A stretch of DNA of 33,947 nt from positions 1 through 33,947 of the forward strand of contig FMBT01000626.1 in the NCBI GenBank assembly GCA_900095095.1, given 5' to 3'. Below are positions 10,853 through 21,198 of this stretch, piece after piece. Within the stretch, counting starts at the first letter, position 1. Every line of letters begins with the position of its first letter. The notes below the pieces were generated by a model. That model saw only the letters and a program-made list of their open reading frames with translations. It did not search any database and was not told where the DNA came from. Position numbers and translations under genes: made by a program. The DNA is from Fragilariopsis cylindrus CCMP1102. Its lineage: Eukaryota > Bacillariophyta > Bacillariophyceae > Bacillariales > Bacillariaceae.

Positions 10853-13800
10853 CTAATCTTCATCGCTGTCCTCACCATCGCTATTGTCGTCGCTATCATC
10901 TTCGTCTTCGCTTTCTTGTTCCAACCATTCTAAAAAGTCTTGAACGGATTGCATCATAAATAATTTTGAACGAGGATCATCGTCATTATTGTCTTCTCGA
11001 TGCTCTTCTGCCCATAGAAGTATAGCTTCTTCGCTCAAAACTTCTTGGCTGTGTAACGTTTGCAAAACAAAACGGAATGACATACCCGAACGTAATTTTT
11101 GAGCGATATTGGTTGTGATGGTTTGGTTTTCGGTCGCTTCTTCGTTATCTCCAGTAGACGGCGCCTTACTGGTAGCTGTTTGATCGACTGTTGCGGCATT
11201 TTCCAATGCATACAAAATCGACAATTCTTCTGGTATTCCAACGCACAACCTTTGTAACATTCCAGTCCAAAACTTATCCAGTTTTGTTTTCAGCAATAAT
11301 ACCAACCTTCCATCTGTCATATCTGTAGACAATTTCATTTTACACAGAAGAGACGACATCGCTGCCGTTACACAATCACCATACGTAGCATTTTGTGAAA
11401 ACTTAAACGAATTAAGTTCGATAGCTAGATTTTCAAATGGATGAAATTCGTCATCAAATTCCATACATATGTCTGTCATCTCCTTTATAACATCAACCCC
11501 CTTTTGTCGTCCAACAACATCAGGTGCAGTAGCAGTAGCAGTGGTAGAACCAAAGTTGTTGTTGATGTTATCGTCTTCATGACCAAATGTTACGGTTCCT
11601 TCGGTAAATTTCGAAAAGGCTTGAGTTTCGGCCATCATCATGTCATCATCATCATCATCTTCATCATGATCAGAGAACCCATCGGATTCATATTCTTCTT
11701 CCTCTTTAGCAATAAGACGCTGTTCACGTTTTAAGTAATACGACGTTGGGTCGCCTCCGATGCTCTGCAAGTTCATAAGATTTTCGAACGGATCTTGGTC
11801 ATCATCATCATCGTCATCATCGTATCTGTCGTCATCCAAACTTGGACGCCAAACACGACCAATTCCATCTCGTCCAACAATATTGTGATCATTGTCATCA
11901 CCACTATCGTTATCTTTCGATTTTTCGACATCGGACGTGGAGTCGTCGTCGTTCGAGGAATCGCCGTACCCTTCATCATCACCCCATAAACCATCATCAT
12001 CATCATCTATTGCTAAAGTGATTCTTGTAAATGGTGGAAGTTTGCTTCCTTTGCCGACAACACAACCTTCACCGATAACACATCCTTTACCCAAAGTGGC
12101 ACCTTCTTTGATAATAGCATTCCGTGCAATTAGACACGAATCCATATTGACATAAGCCTCAACAACAACACCATCCATTAAGTGACAATCTTCTAATGAA
12201 GAATTGTTATCAATTTGGATATTATCACCTAATACACACCGAATAACAACACAGTCCTCACCGATTGTACCATGTGAGCCCATCATTCCAGGTCCATGAA
12301 CAATTGATGTACGACCAACCTTCGTGGGGTGTAACATTTCTTTGTACTGGTATTGATTGTTATTGTTATAACAAAGAGGACCGTTACAACTACTATCCAT
12401 ATTATTATTATTATTTTTCGGACTTAAAGGATTGTTGCTATTTTCTAATGACTGTAATGGACGTGGACGACTACCACTATCGCTGTACCGTCTTGCACGA
12501 TCAGCAGCAGCTTTAGCTGAAAATGTTGAACCATACTTAGTTTGAGATGATGCGGTACGATGATGATCAACCACACGTGCCAATTTGTATAATCGATCTT
12601 CATTGTTGTTGTTACTACCATCCTCGTTTCTTGTTGTTGTAGTTACCATCCGATCTGCTACAGTCGGATACGCCCATCTTTTTAGTAAATCTTTTGATAT
12701 TGCATGATACGTTTGAAAGTCTACAGCTCTTGCTGCATAATTTCTAGTATTACTACAATCAGTACCACCATTATTTTCTAACACATGTGCATAAACTCTT
12801 GTTTGTAATCCATCTTCTTCTTCTGCAACAGAATTGGTAACAAAGTCATGTGCTATATCAAGATAATCAAATTCATCTTCCAATCGACCTAATACATCGG
12901 TGAACAAATTGCAATTCCTGTATCCATTAAATCAGTCCGTACACCAATCCACCATCACCACCAGTACCAGTACCAGTACTACTTTGAGATTGTGTCAAAA
13001 ATGTACATGGGAGTGTCACACCCGATTTTTGACTTGATCGATTGTCATACATCATAACACGATAATCATTGTTTTCATCAATATTATTATTAGAAGAAGA
13101 ATCTTCTCCACGTTTACCACTGCTATTACTTCCCGCTTGTGCATCAACCGTTGCAGCTGTTTTAGCTGTCGCCTTCACAAGTCCAACAACTAGATCTGAT
13201 GCTCTTGGTACGATTGAAGAATTATTATTATTACTTGATGCTGAGCATGATTTGTTGTCCAATAATGATGATGTTGTTGTTGTGTGTGATTGTACTGGTT
13301 TCAATACAATTGTCATCAATGCAGCAGAATCATGCGAGTGACGTTGTTTATGTGCCTTCATTGCTTCACGTAAATCAATATCAGCAATGACATCACCGGA
13401 CACCAATAAAAATGGTAATGCCTGCTTGGATGGTCTAATCCAACTTCGTTTGTACAGTTCACGTAATGCATCACCAGCATTTGTTAAACTTGTATCTTTT
13501 AAAAATATTAATTCAAAATTATGTCGTTTTTGGTTATTCATTAAATAATCTTCCAGTGCATCATCACTACCGGCGCATGTACCAATAACAATAATCACTT
13601 GTTCAATACCATTCGAGGATAAGAAATCTAATATGTAATCAATGAGTGGGATATTATTAATTGGACATAATATTTGTGAACTTGTTGATACATCAGACGA
13701 CCATGGTCGTAATCCAAATGATTGATCTCCATCAGCACCACCGGTAACTTTCGATCCGAATACAGCATCTGCCAGTAACACAGCTTGAAGTTTTTGTTGA

Positions 13801-13865
13801 CCTTCCTGTTTCAAATCATCATCGTCATCAGCATTACTTTTCTTTTTATTATTATTTGACGGCAT
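10853..13865 (-). CDS. EIF2B5: Translation initiation factor eIF2B subunit epsilon (frame break)
   Basis: Catalytic subunit of the guanine-nucleotide exchange factor that recharges eIF2 with GTP in the cytosol. The first ATG is at 13865. The N-terminal part is the nucleotidyltransferase-like fold (LQAVLLADAVFGS, INNIPLIDYILDFL, EQVIIVIG). Next come the VRTDLMDTGIAICSP block and a left-handed beta-helix (IIKEGATLGKGCVIGEGCVVGKG). The C-terminus is a W2/eIF5C domain with aromatic-acidic boxes (AILLWAEE, FLEWLEQESEDEDD). The reading frame breaks at about 12937-12945: the upstream frame hits a stop at 12927-12929, while RTDLMDTG continues in another frame. One extra base near TTGGTGTACGG restores both, giving about 1000 residues versus about 720 in animals. 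The excess is Asn-, Ser- and Asp-rich insertions, notably between helix and W2 domain. No intron of plausible size fits the break. Confidence 0.88.
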
Positions 13866-14237
13866 CTTCACTACAGTACTTTTCAACTTCTTGTACAAGT
13901 AAGTAGATTCGATTCTACTGTTGTTCTTGTGAGGGAAATGAGGACGATCGATTTTGATTTGCGACGATCATTGGAAAGAGATAAGTTGAAATCTGAAATC
14001 TAACACGGCAGATTGCACGAGGTCCTTACTTCATACGTATCTTCAGGGCCAGTCTTTATCCAATCACGACCACGACCACACGACTTGATTCACACATCAA
14101 GCCAATCTAAATCGCCAAGCAAATAATAAATAAAAATGCTAAACGAGAAAACGAGAGCACGATAGCAATCACAATCAAATATCAAATACATTAACATTGG
14201 TTGCATCGATCGCAATACAGTATGTTCGAGATATAAA
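13866..14237. promoter_or_regulatory. Bidirectional intergenic promoter region
   Basis: A 372-bp gap between the divergent starts of the eIF2B epsilon and WDR53-like genes, so it must hold both promoters. An ACAGTACT motif lies just upstream of the eIF2B start (13872-13881) and an ACAGTATG motif near 14216. No canonical TATA box is certain. Confidence 0.5.
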
Positions 14238-16113
14238 ATGCTAATCCATTCAAAATTAAAAGGACACAGAGCGGCTGTTCTTTGTCTCGATATTTCATCA
14301 TCTTCTTCTTTATTATTGAGTGGATCAGAAGATGGTACGGCACGTCTTTGGGATTTACGTGAACATCAACGTCGTGGTGCATGTTTGTGTATACAAACTA
14401 TTGATGGTGGGGATGTATTATCGGCAGTATTTGCTCCTCCTCATCCTCAACGACAACGGCCATCAACAACAACAACGACATCATCATCATCATCATCATC
14501 ATCATCATTCGCTCAAGATTATACAGTATATCTTGGTGTAGAAAATACAGTATTAGAATACGATTTAAGGAATGCAACATCTCCTATCCTATCAGAACCA
14601 ACAAATAATTGGGATCGAATACTACAAAATCAAGATGAAGTTAATCAAATCGGTCTTGCCTACTATAATAATAATAATAGTAGTAAAAACAATAACAACA
14701 ACAATAACAATATAGCCAGGAATAAGAATAAAAAGAATCAAAAAAAGAAGAAGAAGGGAGGTGGTGGAGGCAATAAGAAACAACAACACCAACAACATTC
14801 AAATCATCAAAGAACTGATCATGACGGCGATGACAACGACGACGGCAATGATGGTAGTTGTATTGAAGGTTCGTCCTTATATCTAGCTGCATGTGATGAT
14901 GCTGGAAAAATTCGATATACAGAAACAACAACATCATCATCATCATCATCAAATTATTCCTATGGTAATAATTCCAGTACTACTACTACTACTACTACTA
15001 ATAGTAGTAGTAGTACTATACTTCATCATGACGAACACGGTGTAGCTGTTGTTACTACATGCGCATTTCGACCGAATAGCAAACAATTAGAACTTATAAG
15101 TGGTGGAACAGATTGTAAGATCCAACTATGGGATATCCTCCGACCAAAGTAAGTAAAAATTCAGTCAACTAAATATAACTGATGGACTGGATGTTATATC
15201 ATCGTGGTAATGCTAACTACGTTATATATAGTGCGATTGATATTTATATCGTGAATATGTGGACCTTGTTTTCGCAATGTATTCTAATATTTTTTCTTTA
15301 AATTTTTGTTTATCCAAATACATCTGAAATTTACAAATTAGAAAACCAATTTCGACATTTTTAATTAATAATCAGAATGACAATATACAAGGAAAGAAGC
15401 CACAGGTTTGTAATCCACCATTTGTTTATTCCTTAGCATGGTCTAATAATGGAGAAAAAATAGCTGGTGGATTAGGAGACGGTACAATAGGGATATTTGA
15501 AATTAATAATCGTACATTAATCCAAAGTCAATTATTAATAGGTCGGGAAAATGGCAATGATAATAGTAATAACAATAACAACGATGGCAGTGGTGATAGC
15601 GAGATACACTATGCTCACAATTCATCTGTTGTGTCTGTAGTCTTTCCATCGTTCTCAACTTCAACTGATGATCGAATACTTTGTTCAGCGGGAACTGATG
15701 GATCAATCGTTTTCTGGGATCTAGGAATTTCAAATGATGAACAGTGGGCGACAAACAGCGAAGAAGTAGAAGAAGAAAACTACTTGGACGGTGATGGAAA
15801 AAACAATAAATTGTCAGATGATGATGTTGTTGGACAACTTTTTCATCCTAAACTACTACGAGGATTGAAGAATCATACTACTACTACTACTACTACTACC
15901 GACCCTACTACAATGAATACGAAACACAATAATCATCACAAACCTACTATACTTTTTGATATTCCTCATGAGGAAAAAATTAATTGGGTAACAAAGGCCA
16001 CTCGATCATCATCGATTATTCCTACCAGTACTGCTGATTTGATACAAAATAACGACACCATCTTTGTTGCTGATGTATCACCTGACATTACATGCTACAA
16101 AATACCCTTCTAA
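14238..16113 (+). CDS. WDR53: WD40 repeat protein, WDR53-like (two exons)
   Basis: Exon 1 (14238-15148) and exon 2 (15342-16113) are joined across a 193-bp intron (GTAAGT...AAATTAG) that keeps the frame and yields 560 residues. WD repeats include GHRAAVLCLDI...SGSEDGTARLWDLRE near the start, SGGTDCKIQLWDI at the exon 1 end, SLAWSNNGEKIAGGLGDGTIGIFEI and CSAGTDGSIVFWDL. The C-terminal block HEEKINWVTKA...IFVADVSPDITCYKI matches the closing segment of animal WDR53 (HGEKVNW...ILVADQ...SVYPL), which singles it out from other WD40 proteins. WDR53 is a candidate substrate receptor of CUL4-DDB1 ubiquitin ligases. Long Ser, Asn/Lys, Thr and His tracts are inserted between blades, a trait of this genome. 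Orthology is likely; the ligase role is inferred. Confidence 0.8.
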
Positions 16114-16308
16114 TGATGACAAAAATAATACATTAATTAGAACTTATTAATTGTCTCAGTTAAATAATAACTTGACCTTATTTCCCCTTTAAACAAGAAC
16201 GACAACAATAGAAACTTATAGAATAACCCTTTATATAAGCGTTCGCATGATACATTGTCATTAAATAATAGTCTCCTCTGTTTTTGTTTTTGTCTGAATG
16301 TAATTATA

Positions 16309-16805
16309 TTATATGTTAGCACTTTTCACTGGGCTTGCTCCCGCTGGATCCTTTTTTACTTTGGCCTTTTTCTTTTTAGGTGGAGTTGGACTAGATGGTC
16401 TAGGTGTGGATTTCGATGATGACGATCCTCCAGATACACCCGTACGTTGTTTTCGTTTTCGTTCCGTAACAATTATTAATAGTTTTTCAGATTTTTTCCG
16501 TGATAAAATCCCATGGTTCAGACACCTGAAATAATCGTCATCAATTATTATTATTTAAAACGGGATCGAGGGAAATAAAGCGAATTGTAAGTGAAATTTA
16601 ATGAACAATGCTATAAAAACGAACAGCATTGAACAAATACACGACACTAATACTGCCGACAATTATTCTATTTATACCTGTGGAAGAAAACGTACCAATC
16701 TTGTGCCATCTCGCTATCCGTTCGTTGCTTTAACAACGATTCATAGAAAACTCTATCACCAAATCCTGGTGTTGGAGTAGGGTATTTCTGCCCGGGTTTA
16801 CTCAT
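16309..16805 (-). CDS. Small lysine-tailed protein of unknown function (two exons)
   Basis: Not carried by any single long open frame. Exon 1 (16805-16678) starts with ATG and reads MSKPGQKYPTPTPGFGDRVF then YESLLKQRTDSEMAQDW. Exon 2 (16525-16309) continues RCLNHGILSRKKSEKLL and ends in a Pro/Ser/Lys-rich tail with a KKKKAKVKK stretch. The 152-bp intron (GTATAA...TTTCAG) joins in phase 2 and gives 114 residues. The core F-Y-E-S-L-x4-DSEMA-x-x-W...L-x-x-G-I-L reminds me of small conserved eukaryotic proteins without a firm name, and I assign no function. The basic tail suggests nuclear location. Its 3' end faces that of the WDR53-like gene. Confidence 0.68.
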
Positions 16806-17954
16806 AGTTGCTTTATAGAATCTCAATGTATATAATCTTTATGTTTTCATTTAGTTCTTTTTCTTGCAATGCGATCAGTAATCAGTGTATTATGATTTTT
16901 GTGTTGTTTTGCGCAAAATTGACCAAAAATAATTCAAATTTCCCTGACCCTCCATCGATAAGATAACCAAAATCACACATCACTAATGGATACACTACTT
17001 CATTATATAACATCTCCTTGTATAGAATTATGAGAAAGCCTTGACCACATACAGATCAGTCAATGATCTGCAAGTCTACCCTCCATCTGTACTTAATGTG
17101 GATCGCAGGTCAAATTTAGACCCCACAGGTATTCCATATTGTTGCTTCCTCCGTTTTATACTTGATTTAAGCTGCAGTTTGACCAAATTAAATTGTCATC
17201 AATTATGTCTAAAAGTGCCACCCATAGTAAATGATCTATTTCGACTATATATGCGCTTACTGTACCACAAGAGAGGAGGTTGATGTTCCAGAGAAGTTCT
17301 TCTATTTGTGAACAAGATGATACCATATACATTGAAAGGTAGTTATGGAATGTTTAAAATGGAAAAAGTTATCAACTTCCTGAAAATTTACTGAAGTCAA
17401 AGACTCATTATTTGACAGCACCATTTATGATTTCATTTCTGAAAGGGATGATAGAAAATATTGAACACAACTAAAAATTGCAAGGGGAGATATCATTAAG
17501 TGCATTACAAATAAATAATAGAGGAAATAGCAGTATCCGTTCCATCTTCATGGAAAGATTGACATGAATTCGTACAATACACTGCTACTGATTTGCGTTT
17601 TGTACATTCCAAGGATCATGAATATTGTTTAATTGGATAATTATGTGATTAAATTCAAATTCCTTTAGAAAAAAAAAAGTTCGTTTCAAGGGCTCAATTC
17701 CATAATCGTATTTCTTAATTTACAATTTTTAAACAACGACCGTTGAATAAACAACAACAATGATATATCCGCCACTTTCTTCCGACCGAGCGGTTGATAA
17801 CCAATTTTCCATACTGCAATGGCACCACATTAATTTTTTTAGGAGAAGTCTCCTCCCTCCATTATTTTTACTCGCAAATTGCCATGTCATTCTTCTGATG
17901 TGGACGGATCCGATCATCACGCTCTCATTATTTCCCCAATGCTTTTCCTCTCAG
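16806..17954. other. Intergenic region, no gene seen
   Basis: About 1.15 kb between two minus-strand genes. Open frames (for example 17041-17283 and 17729-17920) lack recognisable motifs or good start codons. Composition is AT-rich with A and T runs. It probably holds the promoter of the small lysine-tailed gene and the 3' UTR of the BUD20-like gene. Confidence 0.5.
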
Positions 17955-18332
17955 TTAAAGATTTGATTCTACAGGATGCGCTGGTGGAAGTTTTTCTTTT
18001 GTCATGCCGGAATATATTTCCGCTGATTCTTGAGTGTACTTTTCTTCTTTCAATTCCTTAGCTCGTTTTTTGAAATAACGACTTTTCTTATGATCGGCTA
18101 GTGCCTTTGCATCCGTAAAATGCTGTCCAGTCTCAATAGCGTAATATTGACCACCACCGGGTAATTCATCATCGTATTCGAATGCAATAGGTTTCCCTGC
18201 CTCTTCTGCCTTTTCTATTTGAGTTTGAATTTCATCTCTGTCTTTAGGGCGGCGTCCGAGTTTAATACTCCTCTTGTACTTTTTGATCTTGTTTCGCCGT
18301 CCCTTTGTCTTTGCTAATGGACCGTTACCCAT
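17955..18332 (-). CDS. BUD20: BUD20/ZNF593-like ribosome-assembly protein with degenerate zinc finger
   Basis: A 125-residue single-exon protein, the normal length for this family, from ATG 18332. BUD20/ZNF593 is a shuttling pre-60S ribosome export factor. Family marks seen are the basic N-terminus, the DELPGGG block (residues 55-61), the central HFTDAKALADH segment, the KKRAKELK helix and the YTQE motif (99-102). The family's single C2H2 finger has nearly lost its zinc ligands: the two cysteines are A65 and T68 and the second histidine is F87, with only H81 kept. The spacing is exact, so this is substitution and not a frame error. Either the finger folds without zinc here or it has been replaced by other contacts. 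Family assignment is good; metal-free status is inferred from the missing residues. Confidence 0.82.
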   Translation of the reverse strand: MGNGPLAKTKGRRNKIKKYKRSIKLGRRPKDRDEIQTQIEKAEEAGKPIAFEYDDELPGGGQYYAIETGQHFTDAKALADHKKSRYFKKRAKELKEEKYTQESAEIYSGMTKEKLPPAHPVESNL

Positions 18333-19772
18333 GATGAATTTACTATTTAGAGAAGAAGTAAAAATTTGCTTTGTGTGTGTCTATTGATTGTCTACTATGA
18401 CGACACAAGGTATTGAGACAAAGGTAAATGTTCTTTTACGAGAAATAAGAAAAAAATATTACTTTCGAACTTGAAACTTGTGCGAAGGATTTCACTCAAA
18501 AAATTCGTTTTGTGGTTGGAGCGTAGATCAATAATACGACGATCTGGTCCAGACGGTGCACTTTTCTTCCTTTACTACAATAAAAAAAAGAAATTGAAAA
18601 AAATGTTGTTGCCTGATTCAATTAGCATCTGAAACAAACAGGATATTAATTATTACTCAGGTAGTAATGTACATACAGTACAGTACATTATATATGTACA
18701 TCTTGGTATCAGAAGAGATATGAGTACTGATTCTTTTTCTTTACTTGGTTCATTCATCAGAATCAAAGATTACAGATAGGGCCCAGAACACAGTAAGCCC
18801 TCTAGTTGTTGTTTAATGTTTTGATTTTTGCTTTGAATAAATTTCCCTAAAATATCTCTACTACATGCTTGCAGCAAACTATGGCATGAGACCACTGCAC
18901 TGCCTAGCAGGCAGAAAGATGGGGTAAATAATGTATCATCAACCCCCCCCCCCCCCCCTAAATCTTTGATATTGCCTCTGTGTCATTGTTCTTTGTCTGT
19001 TTGAGTAGAAGTAATAGTAGAATTGATTTGTAATGCAATAAGTGTCATCCCGCCTCTTCCCACCACAAGGCAGGCCCTCATTTTTCCTTCCTATGTTCCC
19101 TCTTTCTTCTCACATCTGTACACTACATATAATATTTTTATAGATCTAAATTCCTCTCTGACATGTCTATTAGATTTGTTGCTGCTTGAAAGGTATAGTG
19201 TTTGATTGATGGATCACCATAGAAAGACAAGTACTGAATACTGTAGTAAGTGTGGTAAGAAAATCTATTTTTGTGCATTATTTGACACACCATCATGTGA
19301 TCTTATTTCTATTTACATGTTGTACCTGCAGCAATACAAATGATATTTCTAGCACACCATCTAGCCATTATCCATTACGATGACACACCAATATATACTA
19401 CATCATAGCAGCTATCTAGTAGGTTGTGAGTAGTACTAGACCAAAAAGGTTTTTTTTGAATTTATATTATAGATACAATTTACAGAATATAAATCAAACA
19501 TTATTATTATTAATTAGTGTACATAAAATAAAAATTATTTTCAAATATTGGCTTGTCAGAAATGTTCTTCTTTTTACACATACAGAACGTATTGTCCTTC
19601 TTTTCCCAGGTATATCAAATAATCTCTCGATCTTCTTGTTGTGTTTCCCAACCAATATGTGTGCACTAAAAGAAACACTTTTGGTTCTCCATTCTCCATT
19701 ATTTAATACAACAATATCATCACACGTTATAGTAAGCCCCCCAAATCAACGACCGTATGAGTTTTAATACTT
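18333..19772. other. Long intergenic region, no gene seen
   Basis: About 1.4 kb with no supported coding region. It holds a palindrome-rich patch (TACATACAGTACAGTACATT near 18672 followed by ATATATGTACAT), a 16-base C run (18943-18958) and a TACTGTA motif near 19239. A 113-codon frame at 19426-19767 is T-rich and featureless. Confidence 0.5.
18943..18958. repeat. C16 homopolymer
   Basis: Sixteen consecutive cytosines, striking in an AT-rich intergenic region. Similar G runs of 12 and 10 bases occur at 552-563 and 8812-8821. All three lie outside genes. Confidence 0.9.
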
Positions 19773-20507
19773 CTATACCTCCTTAGTAATAGGAGCAGTA
19801 GTAGTAGTTGAGCTGCTAGTCCCTCCCGATGCGGTCGCCGGCTGTTCCTGCTGTGGTGGCGGCGGGTCTGGCTGCGCTTGTTGTTGTTGCGCACCTCCTT
19901 TGATACATTTTTCAAGAGCATCCAGTCGTAAGATCGCATGATTATACTTATCTTTCCATTCTCCAACTTCATCTTCTAGTTCAGATATACGATTCCTAAT
20001 CCGTTGTCGACTAGCAGCAGCACTTTCACGATTCCGAACACGTCTAGCTTCCCTTCGCCAGGCTGCGAGCTGATCCTTAGTCATAGGTACCTCAGGATCG
20101 TATCGAATCTGTGTTTTTTTCTTGTTTTCGTCATCGTCATCATCATCGTGACCGATTGCCTCATCAGGTAGAGAAGAAGACTTGTTTTTGCTGTTGCTGT
20201 TGCTGTTGCCTCCGTTTTTCTTCGAAGAGGAGGAGGGTTCTCCCGAATGCGAAGAAGTCACCTTCCGTTTTTTTGGTGGTTTCTTATCAGTCCCGCCGTT
20301 GGCAACGACCGTTGTATTAATTTCTGAATCAGCCCCATTTCCCCCATTAATTGACGTAGATGATGCAGCTGATGTTAGAGTAGCAATGTTGGAAGTAGAC
20401 CCTGCTGCTGTTCCACCGGTCGTTGATTCATTCTCAGATCGTTGAGATTGTATGATTTCTTTTCGGCGTTTCCGTGCTTCCGCAGGATCATTCGACATTG
20501 GTGTCAT
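19773..20507 (-). CDS. bZIP transcription factor (minus-strand member of pair)
   Basis: A 244-residue single-exon protein starting at ATG 20507. The basic region has the canonical N-x7-R signature, N159 to R167 (NRESAAASR). The zipper heptad positions are L177, W184, A191 and L198. The basic region is preceded by RYDPEVPMTKDQLAAWRREA, a long extension I associate with diatom bZIP factors. The N-terminus is Ser/Gly/Asn-rich with an NLS-like PPKKRK and a poly-Asp run; the C-terminus is Gln/Pro/Thr-rich. It should bind DNA as a dimer in the nucleus. It lies head-to-head with a second bZIP gene 691 bases away that shares the same extension and the same alanine at the third heptad position. Targets are unknown. 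Confidence 0.92.
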   Translation of the reverse strand: MTPMSNDPAEARKRRKEIIQSQRSENESTTGGTAAGSTSNIATLTSAASSTSINGGNGADSEINTTVVANGGTDKKPPKKRKVTSSHSGEPSSSSKKNGGNSNSNSKNKSSSLPDEAIGHDDDDDDENKKKTQIRYDPEVPMTKDQLAAWRREARRVRNRESAAASRQRIRNRISELEDEVGEWKDKYNHAILRLDALEKCIKGGAQQQQAQPDPPPPQQEQPATASGGTSSSTTTTAPITKEV

Positions 20508-21198
20508 CGCTTGCGTTTGCCTTGATAAGTTATTCTACTGGTACTCTTTTTGCAGGAGAAGTTTCGATGCCGGGATATACGGTGCGCTTCTTTTGCCAGG
20601 GTATTCCATACGATACTATTGATTGATTCTATTACAACATCAATAATTGCAGGTTTTTTAGAAAACAAGCATGTGATTGCGTTCTTTTCTTTGATCTTTC
20701 GCAATGCGATCGCCTTGAAGAGTCGTAGAAAAATTCGTACTTTGTCCTTACAGAATAAAGTCCTTTCACGTGGAACTGAATTCGAAATTACTTCCGCGTG
20801 GCGGTCTGTCTTTCATCTTCTATCCTTAACTCTGTAGAGTGTTTTGACGGTCTGTCTGTCATCTTCTATTCCCAACCCTAATATCTCTCCTGAAAAGTTC
20901 CACCTGACAATTTTGGATCGTGAGGCCCTATCGAGTCGCTTGTGGCGCAAGTTTCAAAATAGAAGAATTGTAGAATGCATACCGTATTGCTTCCTTTCCG
21001 TTACATCGCGCTTGCGTAGAGGCGTCGCGAATTTTTTAATGGCCATCAGTTTGTTTCACAAAACGAAATACCTAGCGTAAATTTCGATTTGTAAACAAAG
21101 AGTCATAAACAACATAACATCATCTTAAGGTTCACACTATCGGCTATATCATCATACTACTACTATTACTACACTACTACTATACATCTTACAAGGAC
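20508..21198. promoter_or_regulatory. Shared intergenic region of the divergent bZIP pair
   Basis: A 691-bp region between two divergent start codons, so it carries both promoters. It contains an imperfect direct repeat: CGGTCTGTCTTTCATCTTCT (20802-20821) and CGGTCTGTCTGTCATCTTCT (20848-20867), 46 bases apart. Triplet-like CTACTACTATTACTAC lies just before the plus-strand start. Confidence 0.5.

Noticed and set aside
12950-13020. A short intron to explain the eIF2B epsilon frame break
   Set aside because: GT and AG pairs here would give introns of about 25 bases or fewer, far below the 100-193 bp of the other introns in the window, and the peptide on both sides is continuous.
19426-19767. 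113-codon plus-strand frame
   Set aside because: T-rich, no motif, ends beside the bZIP 3' end; looks like chance in AT-rich DNA.
20550-20837. 95-codon frame between the two bZIP genes
   Set aside because: Begins at a non-ATG codon, has no motif, and lies in the expected promoter region.
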